Made by a program: the position numbers and the translations under genes. This document shows, one piece after another, positions 1-10,001 of a stretch of DNA of 64,000 nucleotides (positions are counted from its first letter, which is position 1; each line of letters opens with the position of its first letter). The notes beneath the pieces were generated by a model that was not told the origin of the DNA, ran no database searches, and was given only the letters and a program-made list of their open reading frames with translations. Source of the stretch: Claveliimonas acetigenes (GTDB lineage Bacteria > Bacillota > Clostridia > Lachnospirales > Lachnospiraceae). The stretch lies in contig NZ_JAOQJU010000003.1 in NCBI RefSeq assembly GCF_025567385.1, positions 163,191 through 227,190 on the forward strand, written 5' to 3'.

Positions 1-3000
1 AATTTACATAGGTTACTACATAATCCACCTTCTCAAAGGTTGCCGTCACAGTAACCGCCTCTGCAGGCATGGTGAAATAATAAGAACCTGTGCCGCTCTC
101 GGATTCCGTATTGTTCTCCGTAAAGTCTACCTTAGCTCCCGAAACAGTCATTACCTCCAGCTTCACCAGCTTATAGCCATAATCCGGTGTTGTAGCAACA
201 TCAATGCGTTCGCCCACATTCGCTTTCTGAGCAGACAGCTCCACTGTTCCCGCTCCATTCACTGCCGTCTGAAGCGTATAGTCAATCTTGCCATACTCTA
301 CGGTTACTTTTACATCAGAAGACGGCGTCCTGAACGTAATCTCATGGCTGGTGTCTAATACATCTGTCTGCAGACCGCTCGTATAGCTTACCCCATTGCT
401 GAAGTCATTTGCAGCCGTATCATCCAGTGCATAGGAGATACTCTTTACATAGTATCCCGCATCTGGTATTACGGTTACATTCACATCATCCTTATACGCA
501 GAAGTAATTTGATTCTCAGTCAGGCCGTTCATCAGGATCGAACCATGATCTTCACCTTCTACTTCTTTCGTAATAGTGTACGTATCCTTCACAAAGTTTG
601 CTGTCACCTTTACATCTTCTGCCGCCGGCATATTGAAATAATAGATACCATTATTCTCAGTAAGCTGGCAGCTCTGGGTTCCGTCTGCGTAAGTTACTTT
701 TACGCTGTCAAATACCCATCCTCTGTAAGTCTTCACAACAAAGCTTACAAGATCGCCGGTCTGATACTGCGCATTTGCCGGATAATAGGTTCCATCCATA
801 TCCGGATCTTCAAACAGTTCCTTGCCATCTTCATCCAGAAGTGCCACGTAACCCTTGTTATCAACATTTTCCAGTTCTGCAGCCGTTCCCGGCTTTCCGG
901 TAACCTGTGGATCATAGGTCGATGCATTGCTGTCGCTTACATTAACATTGTAATCATATGCCACGTAAGTAATATTTACGGTTACGTCAAACGGTACCAT
1001 CGGGAAGGAATAGGTATTGGTATTGTAATCATAGCTGCCCTGGACAAAACTTAAATCTCCTGCTTTGTTGGTGTAAGAACCAACTACACTTGCCACCCGG
1101 TAGCCATTTACAGGTGTAATAGCGATTTCTACCGTACTTCCCTGTGCAACATCACGATTCGTCGTAGTATAACCGTTGATAGTGAAATCTCCCGCCTGCG
1201 GAATATTTTCTTCAACCTTAACATTATACGCTCTCGCTTCCGTATACACATTAATCACTACAGACTCTGCCGGCATCGTAAATGCATAGGTATAAAGATC
1301 GTTTCCAATCTGGTCTGTATCCTCTGCATCTTCCACCGTTCCTTTCGCGATCAGTGTCGGTACGACTACAAGGTCGCTGTTGCCGCCTGCGGAAGTAATG
1401 GTAATATCCGTAATCTTCCAATTATATTTTGCAGAAACCTGGAAGTATACCGTCTCTCCATTTTTCGCAGCCAGCGTATTTGCTCTGTTATTCAGAAAAT
1501 CCACACTGTTGCTCATATCCTTGCCCTGATCGGCCTTCAGGATATAGAGATTGTCTGCCACTCCAGCGGATACCGTATTCTCCACACCTTCATAGACAGC
1601 CTGCAGATACAGATCTTCTTCTACCGTAATCGTCTCACCTGCCGCATAGCTTACATCACCGTCAGACATCAGAAGCTTCCATCCTGCAAATACATAACCT
1701 TCCGGTACTTCCGGCGCTGCCATTGCTTCTGTCGTCTCACCTGCTTTTACGGTTTCCTGCTTCAGCAAGGTATTGTCACTGTCAAGATAAGTTACGGTGT
1801 ACTCACCCTGTACTGCCTGGGACTTAATGGTTACATTCTGTTCCGGCATGGTGAAGTGATATACTGCATCGCCATTGTCGTCAAGGACAATGCTTACCGG
1901 AATCATCGTTCCGTCTTTTGCCTCAACATAGACATTACCTACACTATAATTCTTATCGGTTGCTTTTACCGTAAATGTAACGTCTGTTCCAACCTTCGCT
2001 TCTGTCACATCACAGCTGATGGCCGTATTTTCACCGGCGCTTGTAGAAATCTGATATACCGTCTTCTTCGCAGACGCAACAATCTGTACGTCGGCTCCCG
2101 GCATGGTGAAGCTGTAGTTTCCATCTTCGTCCGGTATCAGGACTTTTATTTCCTTCGTTCCATTTTCCGTATAGGTAATATATACCGTATCTACCTCGTA
2201 ATCTTCGTCAGCTTCTACTGTAAACTCTACAGATGCATTGTACTCTGCGGTCTGTGTTGCCGGAGTTACCGTACAATTGCTTCCTGCAGAAGTCACCTGG
2301 AAGCTCTGTTTCTCCCAGTTTGCTGTATAAACAGCGGATTTGGTAACTTCAAAAGTCTGACCTGCATTTACCGTATTGGAATCGTCCGCACTGTCAACCC
2401 AGTTTACCAGTGTATATCCCGTCTTCTCCGGTGCCGGAGCTGTCACGCTGTCGCCATGGGATACCGCTTCGTAGCCATATACCACACCAGTCGCCGCATC
2501 AACAAACTTCACCACATACTGGCTGCTTACCCACTGTGCAGTAAATGTTACATTATCTGTTACAGTATATTTAGCGCCTGCATTGTAGACCATATTGGTC
2601 TGGCTGCTCAGCCAGCCTGCGAACTCGCAGCCTGCCTTTTCCGGTGCTGCCGGAAGTACTGCCTGTTCTCCGTACTCAACTGTCTCAGCCGGATAATCCG
2701 GTGTTCCGCCGTCAAGTGCATAAGTTACAGTATATTCATCAGCTTTCCAGTATGCCTCGTATACAACCACATCGTCTGCATCCTCCGGTATCGAATAAGT
2801 ATCTCCGGCTTTTACCTTGTTCTTGCCGCCGTTCCGGCTCCATCCTTCAAATGTCCTGCCGTCCATTACCGGATCCGGAGTTACAACTTCATTGCTGAAG
2901 CTTCCTTTGTCTACGATCTGGTAATCATAAAGCATACCATTGTTCATGAACTTCACAAGAACCTTCTCTGCCGGAATCTCTTCATATTCGACATGGACAT

Positions 3001-6000
3001 TCACATCTCCTGCCGGCATAGTAAATGTATATACGCCCTCTGCATTTGTCGGAATAAGCACAATACCTTCTGCAATTCCATTGTCTGCCAAGTCGGCGCT
3101 TATGTTCTTCAGTACATAGCCATCCGGCGTATCAACCGTAAGTGTTACCGTAGAATTGTATGCCGCCTTGTCTGCTGTAGAAACTTCACTTCCGCACTCA
3201 GCCGGAGTAACGTCTACATTTACACTGTAAGACTTTGCATCTGCATCCAGTACAAACTCAAGATCTGAATCAATATTCGAAATCACTACGCCTGTGCCAT
3301 AAGATACTCCGCCGTTTTTCCACAATGCATTGTCTGTATCATATCCTGTCAGTTCCGGGAATGCCGGAGTCGTAACCGCGTAACCATTCTCAACCGTTGC
3401 CAGATAAGAATAATAAATCTTGCCGTCCAGTCCCTTGAAGTTCACAAGATAAATCGGATCAACCTCCTGATATACCGGAGTCAGTTCAATGCTCTGTGTA
3501 ATGGTATATGCCTGGCCCGGAAGCATCATCTGCCCGTCACTGGAAGCCCAGCAAATGAATTTGTCAGCATCAACCGGTTCTTCTACCGTATAGGAATCGC
3601 CGTATTTCACATCCACAATATTTCCGGAATCCGTATAGGTAACTGTCAGATCATTCGCCGTAAATTGTGCGTAGTAAGTAGCATCTCCTGTTGCAACCGC
3701 ATCTGCTGCCATTGCATTGCCGCCCACTGCCGCATCGAACCATCCTGCGAAGGTATATCCATCCGTTGTCGGTTCCGGAGACGGAAGCGGGATTACCTCA
3801 CCTTCTGCCACAGTCTTCTGATCCACCATTGTGCCATCGGCAAGTTTAAAGTCGATAGTATAAACCGGAATCTTCTTCAATGCCTTTGCTGAAATCTTCA
3901 CATCTGCATCCGGCATCGTGAAGGTATATTCATTCAAGCCGGTTCTTACTGCTTCGACAGCCTTACCATCCGTCGTCGTCACCGTCACGTACGCCAGATC
4001 ATAATTTTCATCCGTATCCGCCGTGAACTTCACCTGCTCACCGACAAGCGCCGTATCCACATCACAGGTAAGAGCCACTCCTTCCGGAGTATCCGTAAGA
4101 ATCTTAAATTCCTTCGTATTCTCTACCCACTGTGCTTCGTATACAATCTCGTCTGCTGCGTCATCCGCAACCGCATATGCTGCGTTCGCCGCTAACTTCG
4201 TATTTCCGCCGTCAGCGCTCCATCCCTGGAATTCATATCCGGCACGTACCGGTTCTGCGGCCGGAGCCGTTCCCTGCGTACCTTTTGTCACAATCTGTAA
4301 ATCATACAGCGCTCCATCCGATATGAACTTCACAATTGCTTTTTCTGCCGGAATTTCTTCATAATTTACCGTTACAGTCACATTTTCTGCAGGCATGGTA
4401 AACTGATACTCTTCTGCTGTCTTCGCCAGGCAGGAAATAACAGTTCCGGTGGTATCACCGACAACCGTTACATCTTTTACTGCATAGCCATCAGGAATCG
4501 TCAGTTTTGCGACCTTAATTTCGCCGAATTTTCCACGGTTCGCATCGACAGACACACCGCCCACATTCGGATTGACAACCGTTGTCACTTCATATTCTTC
4601 TGCCTCAAATTTTGCTTCGTAAGTAATATCCTTAGAAGCAGTTGTGTCAGAATTTAATTTGTCATCCCCGTTATACCAGCCCTCAAAAGTGCAGCCTTCT
4701 TTAGCCGGATCTGCCGGAGCCGTGATAACCGCGCCTTTTTCCACATATGCCACATCATAGAGACTTCCATCCGCCACATATTTAATAACGTAGTGATCCT
4801 GCGGAACCTTCTCAAATGTCGCCGTCACATGCACATTAAACGCAGGCATGGTAAAGGAATAATTTTCTCCTTCTTTGACAACCGCTACCGGAATCCCCTG
4901 ATTTGCATCATCGGCATTCACAGCGGTAATTCCTCTCAGAATATATCCCTCTGGCACCGTCACATTCAACGCAACATTATCGCCATAAGCATAACTGACA
5001 TCAACATCTGCCAGCTCCACCTTCGTACCGTCCGCCGTATCGCCTGCCGTCTCTAGCGTTACCTGATAGGTCTTTGCCGTATACTGCGCAGCATAGATCA
5101 GATCCTTCGTAACAGTATCATTATTCCGATACTCATAGCCTGTCTCTGTATCCACCCATCTGCCAGTTTCACTGCCTTCCTTCTCAGGAACCGCAGGTGG
5201 AGTTACTACAGCGCCATACTCATAAGTCTGTACATCATACAAGCTGCCGTCTACCATATACTTCACGGTATACTGATTCTGCTCAGTCTGCACTTCAACC
5301 GTCACATCCTGCGCCGGCATGGTGAAGGTATACTCCCCATCCTGTGAACCTGTCTCCGGCTGCAGAACGCTTCCATCCGCACATACAACCCGGATCCCTG
5401 CAAAAGTCTGTCCGTCCGGAAGACCTAAAACAGTAACCGTTACCGTATCGCCCGCCTGTGCGCTGGTTTTATCCACCGTCACATACGCTCCCTCAGTAAC
5501 CATATATGCATTTGGAGAAAAGATTGCATAATAAGTGGTAGCGCTTGTTACTTCTGTCTTTTCAACATCAACAATCTTATCTGCATTTCCCTTTTCCGTG
5601 CTCCAGCCTTCAAACGTACATCCTTCTTTTACCGGATTCTCCGGCACGGACGGACTCCCGCCTGTCTGTACACTCTGCGTATCCCAGACTCCGTTATCGT
5701 CCGTCATAAATTTCACTTCATTACCCTTTTCACGTACGTTCGCTGTAATTATCACATTCTTGCCCGGCATAGTGAAGGAAAATACACAGCTATTGCCGGA
5801 CGTCTCCGTCAGACTTGTCGGAACATAAACGCCGTCTTCCGTTACAGCAGCAGCTCCTGTCACTTCATATCCGTCAGCAGCAGCCAGGGTTACCTGTACA
5901 TTATCCCCCGTCTTAGCTTGCGCCGGTACCGTTGAGTTTGCCGTATCAATATTCGCACTGTCTTTCAATTGAACATTATATTCCGATGCTTCCCACTGTG

Positions 6001-6856
6001 CGGTAACCACTAAATTACCGGAAATCGCCTGCAACACGTCATCTGTCACCGACCAGCCTGCGAAGGTATATCCGTCTCGCTGCGGTTCTGTCGGCTTCAG
6101 ATCGGAAGCATCCGCCTGGCCCGTTGCAGGATCTGCTTCTGCAATACCGCTTGCCAGCACGCTTCCCGTACCGTCCTGGAATACAACAACATAGCTGCCA
6201 TCGTATCCAAACACTTCTGAGAACGTCATATTGCCCTTCACTACAACCGTCTCTCCCGGAGCATAGGTATCCGTTCCATCAGACCATCCCAGGAATACCT
6301 TATCCTGCTCTGTCTTTGTCGTAGTTTCCGGCAGAACAATCTCAGCTCCGTAATCGGCCGCCTGCGTGTCGCCGCCAATCACTACGCTGTACGAAGTACG
6401 GTAATTGCCGCCAACAATCGTAATCCTGGTATCGGTATTAAAATTAGTTTCCCAGCCGTAGCCAAGTGTAAATTCCAACGTCTTGCCGGTATCATCATTC
6501 ACTGTCGCCACAGCCATACCTGCATAGTCCCCTGCCTCGACAATTGCTGTAACAGAAGCCGCTCCGCCCCAGCCGGTCCAGTATGCAGTATTCCCATCCA
6601 CATCTGTTACCGTATCCGGCATCGTCACCTGAAACTTATGAGACGAACTTCCGTCTGTAACGGTAAATCCGCTCGTTATTTTCTGCGGTTCTCCGTTGAC
6701 ATCGACCTGGACAGAATATTCTGCGTCAGAAGTCGACGCTTCGCTGACCAACGCCATCTGCGGAAGCAGGCTTACGACCATCAGCAGTGCAAGGAATCCA
6801 CTCAAGAACTGACGTACTTTACGCTTCATCTTTGGTTTGCCTTTTTCGTAGATCAT
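1..6856 (-). CDS. Giant secreted InlB-type repeat surface protein (5' part; 3' end outside window)
   Basis: One minus-strand frame stays open from the ATG at 6856 to the left edge, about 2285 codons, so the C-terminus and any anchor are not visible. The start is set by AAGGAGG six bases upstream; an ATG at 6860 in another frame soon meets a stop. The N-terminus has a basic stretch, a hydrophobic core and an Ala-Ser-Thr rich cleavage region, as in a signal peptide. The rest alternates two motifs: aromatic-x-GW(S) units of the InlB B-repeat/Listeria-Bacteroides type (for example near 6290, 6065, 5600, 4685, 4225, 3745, 2840, 2605, 1695) and about 13 FTMP(A/G)-x-x-V-x-V units (near 6617, 5764, 5313, 4842, 4389, 3910, 3013, 2098, 1843, 1270, 625, 70). 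Family knowledge points to a cell-surface or adhesin-like role; no ligand can be inferred. Confidence 0.85.
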   Translation of the reverse strand, partial: MIYEKGKPKMKRKVRQFLSGFLALLMVVSLLPQMALVSEASTSDAEYSVQVDVNGEPQKITSGFTVTDGSSSHKFQVTMPDTVTDVDGNTAYWTGWGGAASVTAIVEAGDYAGMAVATVNDDTGKTLEFTLGYGWETNFNTDTRITIVGGNYRTSYSVVIGGDTQAADYGAEIVLPETTTKTEQDKVFLGWSDGTDTYAPGETVVVKGNMTFSEVFGYDGSYVVVFQDGTGSVLASGIAEADPATGQADASDLKPTEPQRDGYTFAGWSVTDDVLQAISGNLVVTAQWEASEYNVQLKDSANIDTANSTVPAQAKTGDNVQVTLAAADGYEVTGAAAVTEDGVYVPTSLTETSGNSCVFSFTMPGKNVIITANVREKGNEVKFMTDDNGVWDTQSVQTGGSPSVPENPVKEGCTFEGWSTEKGNADKIVDVEKTEVTSATTYYAIFSPNAYMVTEGAYVTVDKTSAQAGDTVTVTVLGLPDGQTFAGIRVVCADGSVLQPETGSQDGEYTFTMPAQDVTVEVQTEQNQYTVKYMVDGSLYDVQTYEYGAVVTPPAVPEKEGSETGRWVDTETGYEYRNNDTVTKDLIYAAQYTAKTYQVTLETAGDTADGTKVELADVDVSYAYGDNVALNVTVPEGYILRGITAVNADDANQGIPVAVVKEGENYSFTMPAFNVHVTATFEKVPQDHYVIKYVADGSLYDVAYVEKGAVITAPADPAKEGCTFEGWYNGDDKLNSDTTASKDITYEAKFEAEEYEVTTVVNPNVGGVSVDANRGKFGEIKVAKLTIPDGYAVKDVTVVGDTTGTVISCLAKTAEEYQFTMPAENVTVTVNYEEIPAEKAIVKFISDGALYDLQIVTKGTQGTAPAAEPVRAGYEFQGWSADGGNTKLAANAAYAVADDAADEIVYEAQWVENTKEFKILTDTPEGVALTCDVDTALVGEQVKFTADTDENYDLAYVTVTTTDGKAVEAVRTGLNEYTFTMPDADVKISAKALKKIPVYTIDFKLADGTMVDQKTVAEGEVIPLPSPEPTTDGYTFAGWFDAAVGGNAMAADAVATGDATYYAQFTANDLTVTYTDSGNIVDVKYGDSYTVEEPVDADKFICWASSDGQMMLPGQAYTITQSIELTPVYQEVDPIYLVNFKGLDGKIYYSYLATVENGYAVTTPAFPELTGYDTDNALWKNGGVSYGTGVVISNIDSDLEFVLDADAKSYSVNVDVTPAECGSEVSTADKAAYNSTVTLTVDTPDGYVLKNISADLADNGIAEGIVLIPTNAEGVYTFTMPAGDVNVHVEYEEIPAEKVLVKFMNNGMLYDYQIVDKGSFSNEVVTPDPVMDGRTFEGWSRNGGKNKVKAGDTYSIPEDADDVVVYEAYWKADEYTVTYALDGGTPDYPAETVEYGEQAVLPAAPEKAGCEFAGWLSSQTNMVYNAGAKYTVTDNVTFTAQWVSSQYVVKFVDAATGVVYGYEAVSHGDSVTAPAPEKTGYTLVNWVDSADDSNTVNAGQTFEVTKSAVYTANWEKQSFQVTSAGSNCTVTPATQTAEYNASVEFTVEADEDYEVDTVYITYTENGTKEIKVLIPDEDGNYSFTMPGADVQIVASAKKTVYQISTSAGENTAISCDVTEAKVGTDVTFTVKATDKNYSVGNVYVEAKDGTMIPVSIVLDDNGDAVYHFTMPEQNVTIKSQAVQGEYTVTYLDSDNTLLKQETVKAGETTEAMAAPEVPEGYVFAGWKLLMSDGDVSYAAGETITVEEDLYLQAVYEGVENTVSAGVADNLYILKADQGKDMSNSVDFLNNRANTLAAKNGETVYFQVSAKYNWKITDITITSAGGNSDLVVVPTLIAKGTVEDAEDTDQIGNDLYTYAFTMPAESVVINVYTEARAYNVKVEENIPQAGDFTINGYTTTNRDVAQGSTVEIAITPVNGYRVASVVGSYTNKAGDLSFVQGSYDYNTNTYSFPMVPFDVTVNITYVAYDYNVNVSDSNASTYDPQVTGKPGTAAELENVDNKGYVALLDEDGKELFEDPDMDGTYYPANAQYQTGDLVSFVVKTYRGWVFDSVKVTYADGTQSCQLTENNGIYYFNMPAAEDVKVTANFVKDTYTITKEVEGEDHGSILMNGLTENQITSAYKDDVNVTVIPDAGYYVKSISYALDDTAANDFSNGVSYTSGLQTDVLDTSHEITFRTPSSDVKVTVEYGKIDYTLQTAVNGAGTVELSAQKANVGERIDVATTPDYGYKLVKLEVMTVSGAKVDFTENNTESESGTGSYYFTMPAEAVTVTATFEKVDYVVTYVN

Positions 6857-6935
6857 ACATTACCTCCTTATTAAATTTTAGCAAAAATCTCAGCCGCCAT
6901 CCGGCTACCATCGGAATAGCAGCTCAGCTTCTTTT

Positions 6936-6993
6936 TGATAGTACATTTCCGTTATATACGCAGAAGTGTGCTATCAAAAATATGATAGCACAC
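6936..6993 (-). promoter_or_regulatory. Palindromic operator and promoter region of the giant surface protein
   Basis: A perfect inverted repeat, GTGTGCTATCA at 6966-6976 and TGATAGCACAC at 6983-6993 with a 6-base loop, lies upstream of the surface-protein gene. A related half-site, TGATAGTACA, is at 6936. On the minus strand TTGATA (6977-6972) and TATAAC (6956-6951) could be -35/-10 elements, but their spacer is only 15. The palindrome overlaps the putative -35, which suggests a repressor or activator site; the protein that binds it is unknown. Confidence 0.45.
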
Positions 6994-7022
6994 CAAATTT
7001 TAGAAAAAAAGCTGTTGCTCCC

Positions 7023-7097
7023 GAACGGTAAATATTATACTCAAACGGTAAATTTACGTACTTAGGACTAGCCGTCACGCCAGCGACTTGGTACAAT
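7023..7097 (+). promoter_or_regulatory. LytTR-like direct repeats and -10 upstream of the first response regulator
   Basis: ACGGTAAAT occurs at 7025-7033 and again at 7045-7053, 20 bases apart, the spacing of paired LytTR-family sites (about two helical turns). A TACAAT -10 lies at 7092-7097 with no good -35, as at activator-dependent promoters. The site could serve the regulator at 7146 or the divergent surface-protein gene. Confidence 0.35.
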
Positions 7098-7145
7098 GAA
7101 AAACGGAAATATCATAAAATAAGAAATAAATTTGAGGTAGTACGA

Positions 7146-7862
7146 ATGATGAAGTATCCGTTTTATATAGCTGTCTGTGATGACGAAGCGACAGACAGAG
7201 AGCAGATCAGGAAAATGACAGAAGAAGTGTGCCGGGCAGAAAAAATCCGGGCGGAAATCGTCTGCTATGGGACGGCAAAAGACCTTCTGGAAGAGATACA
7301 GAACGGGAAAGAGTATGCTATGCTTCTGTTAGATGTGCTGATGCCGGCACAGGATGGAATGGAACTGGCAAGAGTGCTGAGGGACAAAAAGGTTGAGACA
7401 GAGATCGTGTTTATTTCCTGCAACCGGGAGATGGCTCTGCAGGGATATGAAGTGGCCGCCGCAAGGTATCTGGCAAAACCGTTGGAAATGAAAAAACTTA
7501 CAGAGGCAGTACGTTTCTGTTATGGGAAACTGCGAAACAGGAAAGAGATTCTTCTTCCGACGGATGGACACATACGAAAAATTGCGCCGAAAGATATTTA
7601 TTATATTGAAATCATCGGAAGAAAAAGCAGAATCATGCAGGAAACACAGGAATGGGATACCAGTCTATCCATGAAGGAACTGGAGGAAATACTTTGGGGG
7701 CAGGGGTTTATCCGGTGCCATCAGAGTTTCCTCGTAAATTTCAGCCATGTAAAAAGTTTCCACACTTCTTCGATGGAACTTACGGATGGCCGGAGCGTTC
7801 CGGTCAGCAAGCACCGTGTCAAAGAAGTGCGGCAAGCTTTTTTTGATTATATGAAAAACTAA
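7146..7862 (+). CDS. LytTR-family response regulator
   Basis: A 238-residue cytoplasmic DNA-binding response regulator of the AgrA/LytR type. The receiver domain (about residues 5-120) has the acidic pair in CDDEA, the phospho-acceptor Asp in LLLDVLMP, and the conserved Lys in LAKPLE. The C-terminal LytTR domain (about 135-235) carries IYYIEIIGRKS and FIRCHQSFLVN. The start follows GAGGTAG. It converges on the kinase gene with 25 bases between the stop codons and is divergent from the giant surface protein, so that gene is a plausible target (inference). The cognate kinase is probably the neighbour at 7888-9802. Confidence 0.85.
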   Translation: MMKYPFYIAVCDDEATDREQIRKMTEEVCRAEKIRAEIVCYGTAKDLLEEIQNGKEYAMLLLDVLMPAQDGMELARVLRDKKVETEIVFISCNREMALQGYEVAAARYLAKPLEMKKLTEAVRFCYGKLRNRKEILLPTDGHIRKIAPKDIYYIEIIGRKSRIMQETQEWDTSLSMKELEEILWGQGFIRCHQSFLVNFSHVKSFHTSSMELTDGRSVPVSKHRVKEVRQAFFDYMKN

Positions 7863-7887
7863 AATCATATCCAAAGGTTAAAACGGA

Positions 7888-9802
7888 TCAGAAAGGAATC
7901 ACTACCGTAATCCGGTAGAGACTTCCGGTCTGTTCCATGGAGAGCATATTATTTCCGAAACGCTTCATAATCTGGCGGATGATTTTCAGCCCATACCCAT
8001 GTTCCGGTGTAAGTGTTTTTTTATGATCAGAAGTTTTATCCGGCACAGAATTTTCACAGGAAAAGACAAAGTGTTGTGCTTTACAATGGAAATCCAGCCG
8101 GATCAATGGTTTCCGGGAAATCGAAGCGGCGTTTATAGCATTGTCCAGAATATTCAGAATTAGGGAGCAGAGTTCCGGATCAGAAAGCGGCAGCTTTTTC
8201 GGTGCATCGCAGCGTTCAATTTCTGTTTCAATCCCTTTTGCCTTTGCCATGCCCAGTTTCCCGTTCAGCAGGATATTCAGCGTCTGGTTCCGACAGGATA
8301 TAACAGGACGTATCTGTTCTGCCTGCCCGATCAGTTCCTCCAGATAACCGGGAACCTGTTCGGGATTATCTTTTATCATGGAACGCAGCAGCGTATAGTG
8401 TTTCACCGTATCATGGCGCAGCATCCTGACTTCTTCCGATTGCAGGCGCAGGTTCTCATAGCTTTCCAGTGCGAGACGGTTCTTAGAGGACAGCACTTCA
8501 AGTTCGGTGCGCCGTCTGGATAATTGCTCGATAAAATCAAAAAGCACTGCGGCAAGACCGGAAAGCAGGCACAGGTTCCACAGCAGGGTTAAAGCAAATT
8601 TAGGAAGGAGCATAATCACTTCCTGTCCCAGACGTGTAAACACACTGGCGGCATAGTCCGGCAAAATGGGGATGCTGACAGCAAGAAACAGCAGATAACC
8701 AATTATGAGAAACAGGGCAGTTTGAGCCATATGCCGGAAAAAAGGCATTCTCAGTTTCCAGAGGATAAATGTTCCGGTAAGCGCAGCCACCAGTGCAAGA
8801 AATCCTGTAATCTGTGGGAGATTCATAAAAAACACATATAAATCTCCATATTCCAGAAACTTTCCTGTCTGTATAGAAAAGGACAGCAGCACGCTGATCC
8901 ACTCAAGGAGGGTAATTCCAGCAAACAGCAGGCGCAGCCGGGAGGCATACAGAGTAAGGAACAGCAGGAATGCCCCGACAGAAAAATGGAAGAACATATC
9001 TGTCGGATCAATGGGGAGCATACCAAAATACTGGTAAAAGAAATCCGCTTTTGATAAAACGATGCACATCCGGAACAGGACAGCAAGGGCAAATATAAGA
9101 GGCTTTGGCAGAAAGATCCCCTGTGAAGCATTCCAGATAAACACTGCAAGCAGGAAAAGGAGCAGAGAAAACAGCAGCACAGCAGGAATCATGGTACGGG
9201 CACTTGATGCGATCAGACCACTTTCATAAGCGTATCCACAGTACAGGGTTACTTCACAGGGGTAAACTGTTCCATCATCTACCTGCTTTTCTGAAGCGGC
9301 TGTGGATTGTGCGATGGTCAGTGTTTTTCCCCCCCCGATAATCCGGAGGCAGGGAGACAGTAACGGGTTCCGCCCGGTCATACTCCAACATGGGAAGTGT
9401 AAGGTATCCGATCCGGTTATCCAGTTCAGGGCAGTCAGTGTAGATCATTTCCCCGTCAAGAAAAACGCTGATCGTCCGGTTGACGACGCCTATTTTCAAC
9501 ATAGGGCTGTCGGATTCTTCTGTTAGTTCTTTTGAATAATAAAAAGTCTGCCCGGAATAAGAAAGTCCGGAATATCCTCCGGTACCATCTGAAACCAGCT
9601 CCGTCTTCTTGCCCGCTTCTTCGGTATAAACAACCCATCCGTCTCCGCCATTCCAGTATTCTTCACCATCATCAGCAAACCGGAACAGTTCGTAGGACAC
9701 ATCTGCCATCGGCTGTGTGTAGTAAAAGACCGCAAAAGTGGCGGGGATACAAAGCAGGACAGCGAGAAATACTGCAGCAATCAATTTCGGTAATTGTTTC
9801 AT
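7888..9802 (-). pseudogene. AgrC/LytS-like sensor histidine kinase, out of frame at an 8-G tract (phase-variable or frameshifted)
   Basis: Two overlapping minus frames make one kinase. The first begins at ATG 9802 (after GGGGGATT) with a signal-anchor and a roughly 150-residue extracellular domain. The second continues with about seven membrane segments, a coiled linker, the HisKA-like LRHDTVKH box and a GHKL ATPase (LNILDNAIN, GYGLKII). The switch occurs at eight G on the coding strand (9336-9329). Seven G would join ...DYRGGK to TLTIAQST in frame; as sequenced, the first frame stops at 9275. The N-terminal part resembles the extracellular sensor domains of 7TMR-type kinases, which is a guess. 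The gene sits between two LytTR regulators, convergent with one and divergent from the other. It could be a real phase switch, a fixed mutation or a sequencing error. Confidence 0.8.
9329..9336. repeat. Homopolymer C8 (G8 in coding strand) at the kinase frameshift
   Basis: Eight C on the plus strand, directly preceded by five T, lie exactly where the kinase reading frames change. Losing one base restores the full frame. Poly-G tracts of 7-9 are classical slipped-strand contingency loci. Confidence 0.9.
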
Positions 9803-9881
9803 AATAATCCCCCATTCGTTCATCTGTTTCTAGTGTAACAAGCAGATTTGCCGGATGTCAATGGATACGCGGAAATTCGGA

Positions 9882-9961
9882 TTGCCCAGTTTTGTCGCTT
9901 TTTTGCCCAGCTTTGCAGAAGTGCTGAAAAAGAGAAAAAATTTTGTTATACTGCAACAAAA
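9882..9961 (+). promoter_or_regulatory. LytTR-like direct repeats and promoter of the second response regulator
   Basis: TTGCCCAG is repeated at 9882 and 9903, exactly 21 bases apart and followed in both cases by (T/C)TTTG, the geometry of LytTR-family sites. A TATACT -10 is at 9947-9952 without a good -35. TTTTGTT (9941-9947) and AACAAAA (9955-9961) form an inverted repeat over the -10. The arrangement resembles that at 7023-7097 but the repeat sequence differs, suggesting a separate regulator. Confidence 0.4.
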
Positions 9962-10001
9962 TAGTGGGAAAGAGATATGATAGATAACGAGGTGATCTTT
10001 T

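Noticed and set aside
509..6874. Many plus-strand frames, including a 470-codon one at 1856-3268, over the left 6.9 kb
   Set aside because: They lie antisense to one continuous minus-strand frame with signal peptide and repeats; their products are Cys/Ile/Arg-rich low-quality translations without ribosome sites.
7888..9823. Reading the kinase as two independent genes
   Set aside because: The C-terminal frame has no ribosome site at 9381, and removing one G gives a continuous protein with a standard kinase layout.
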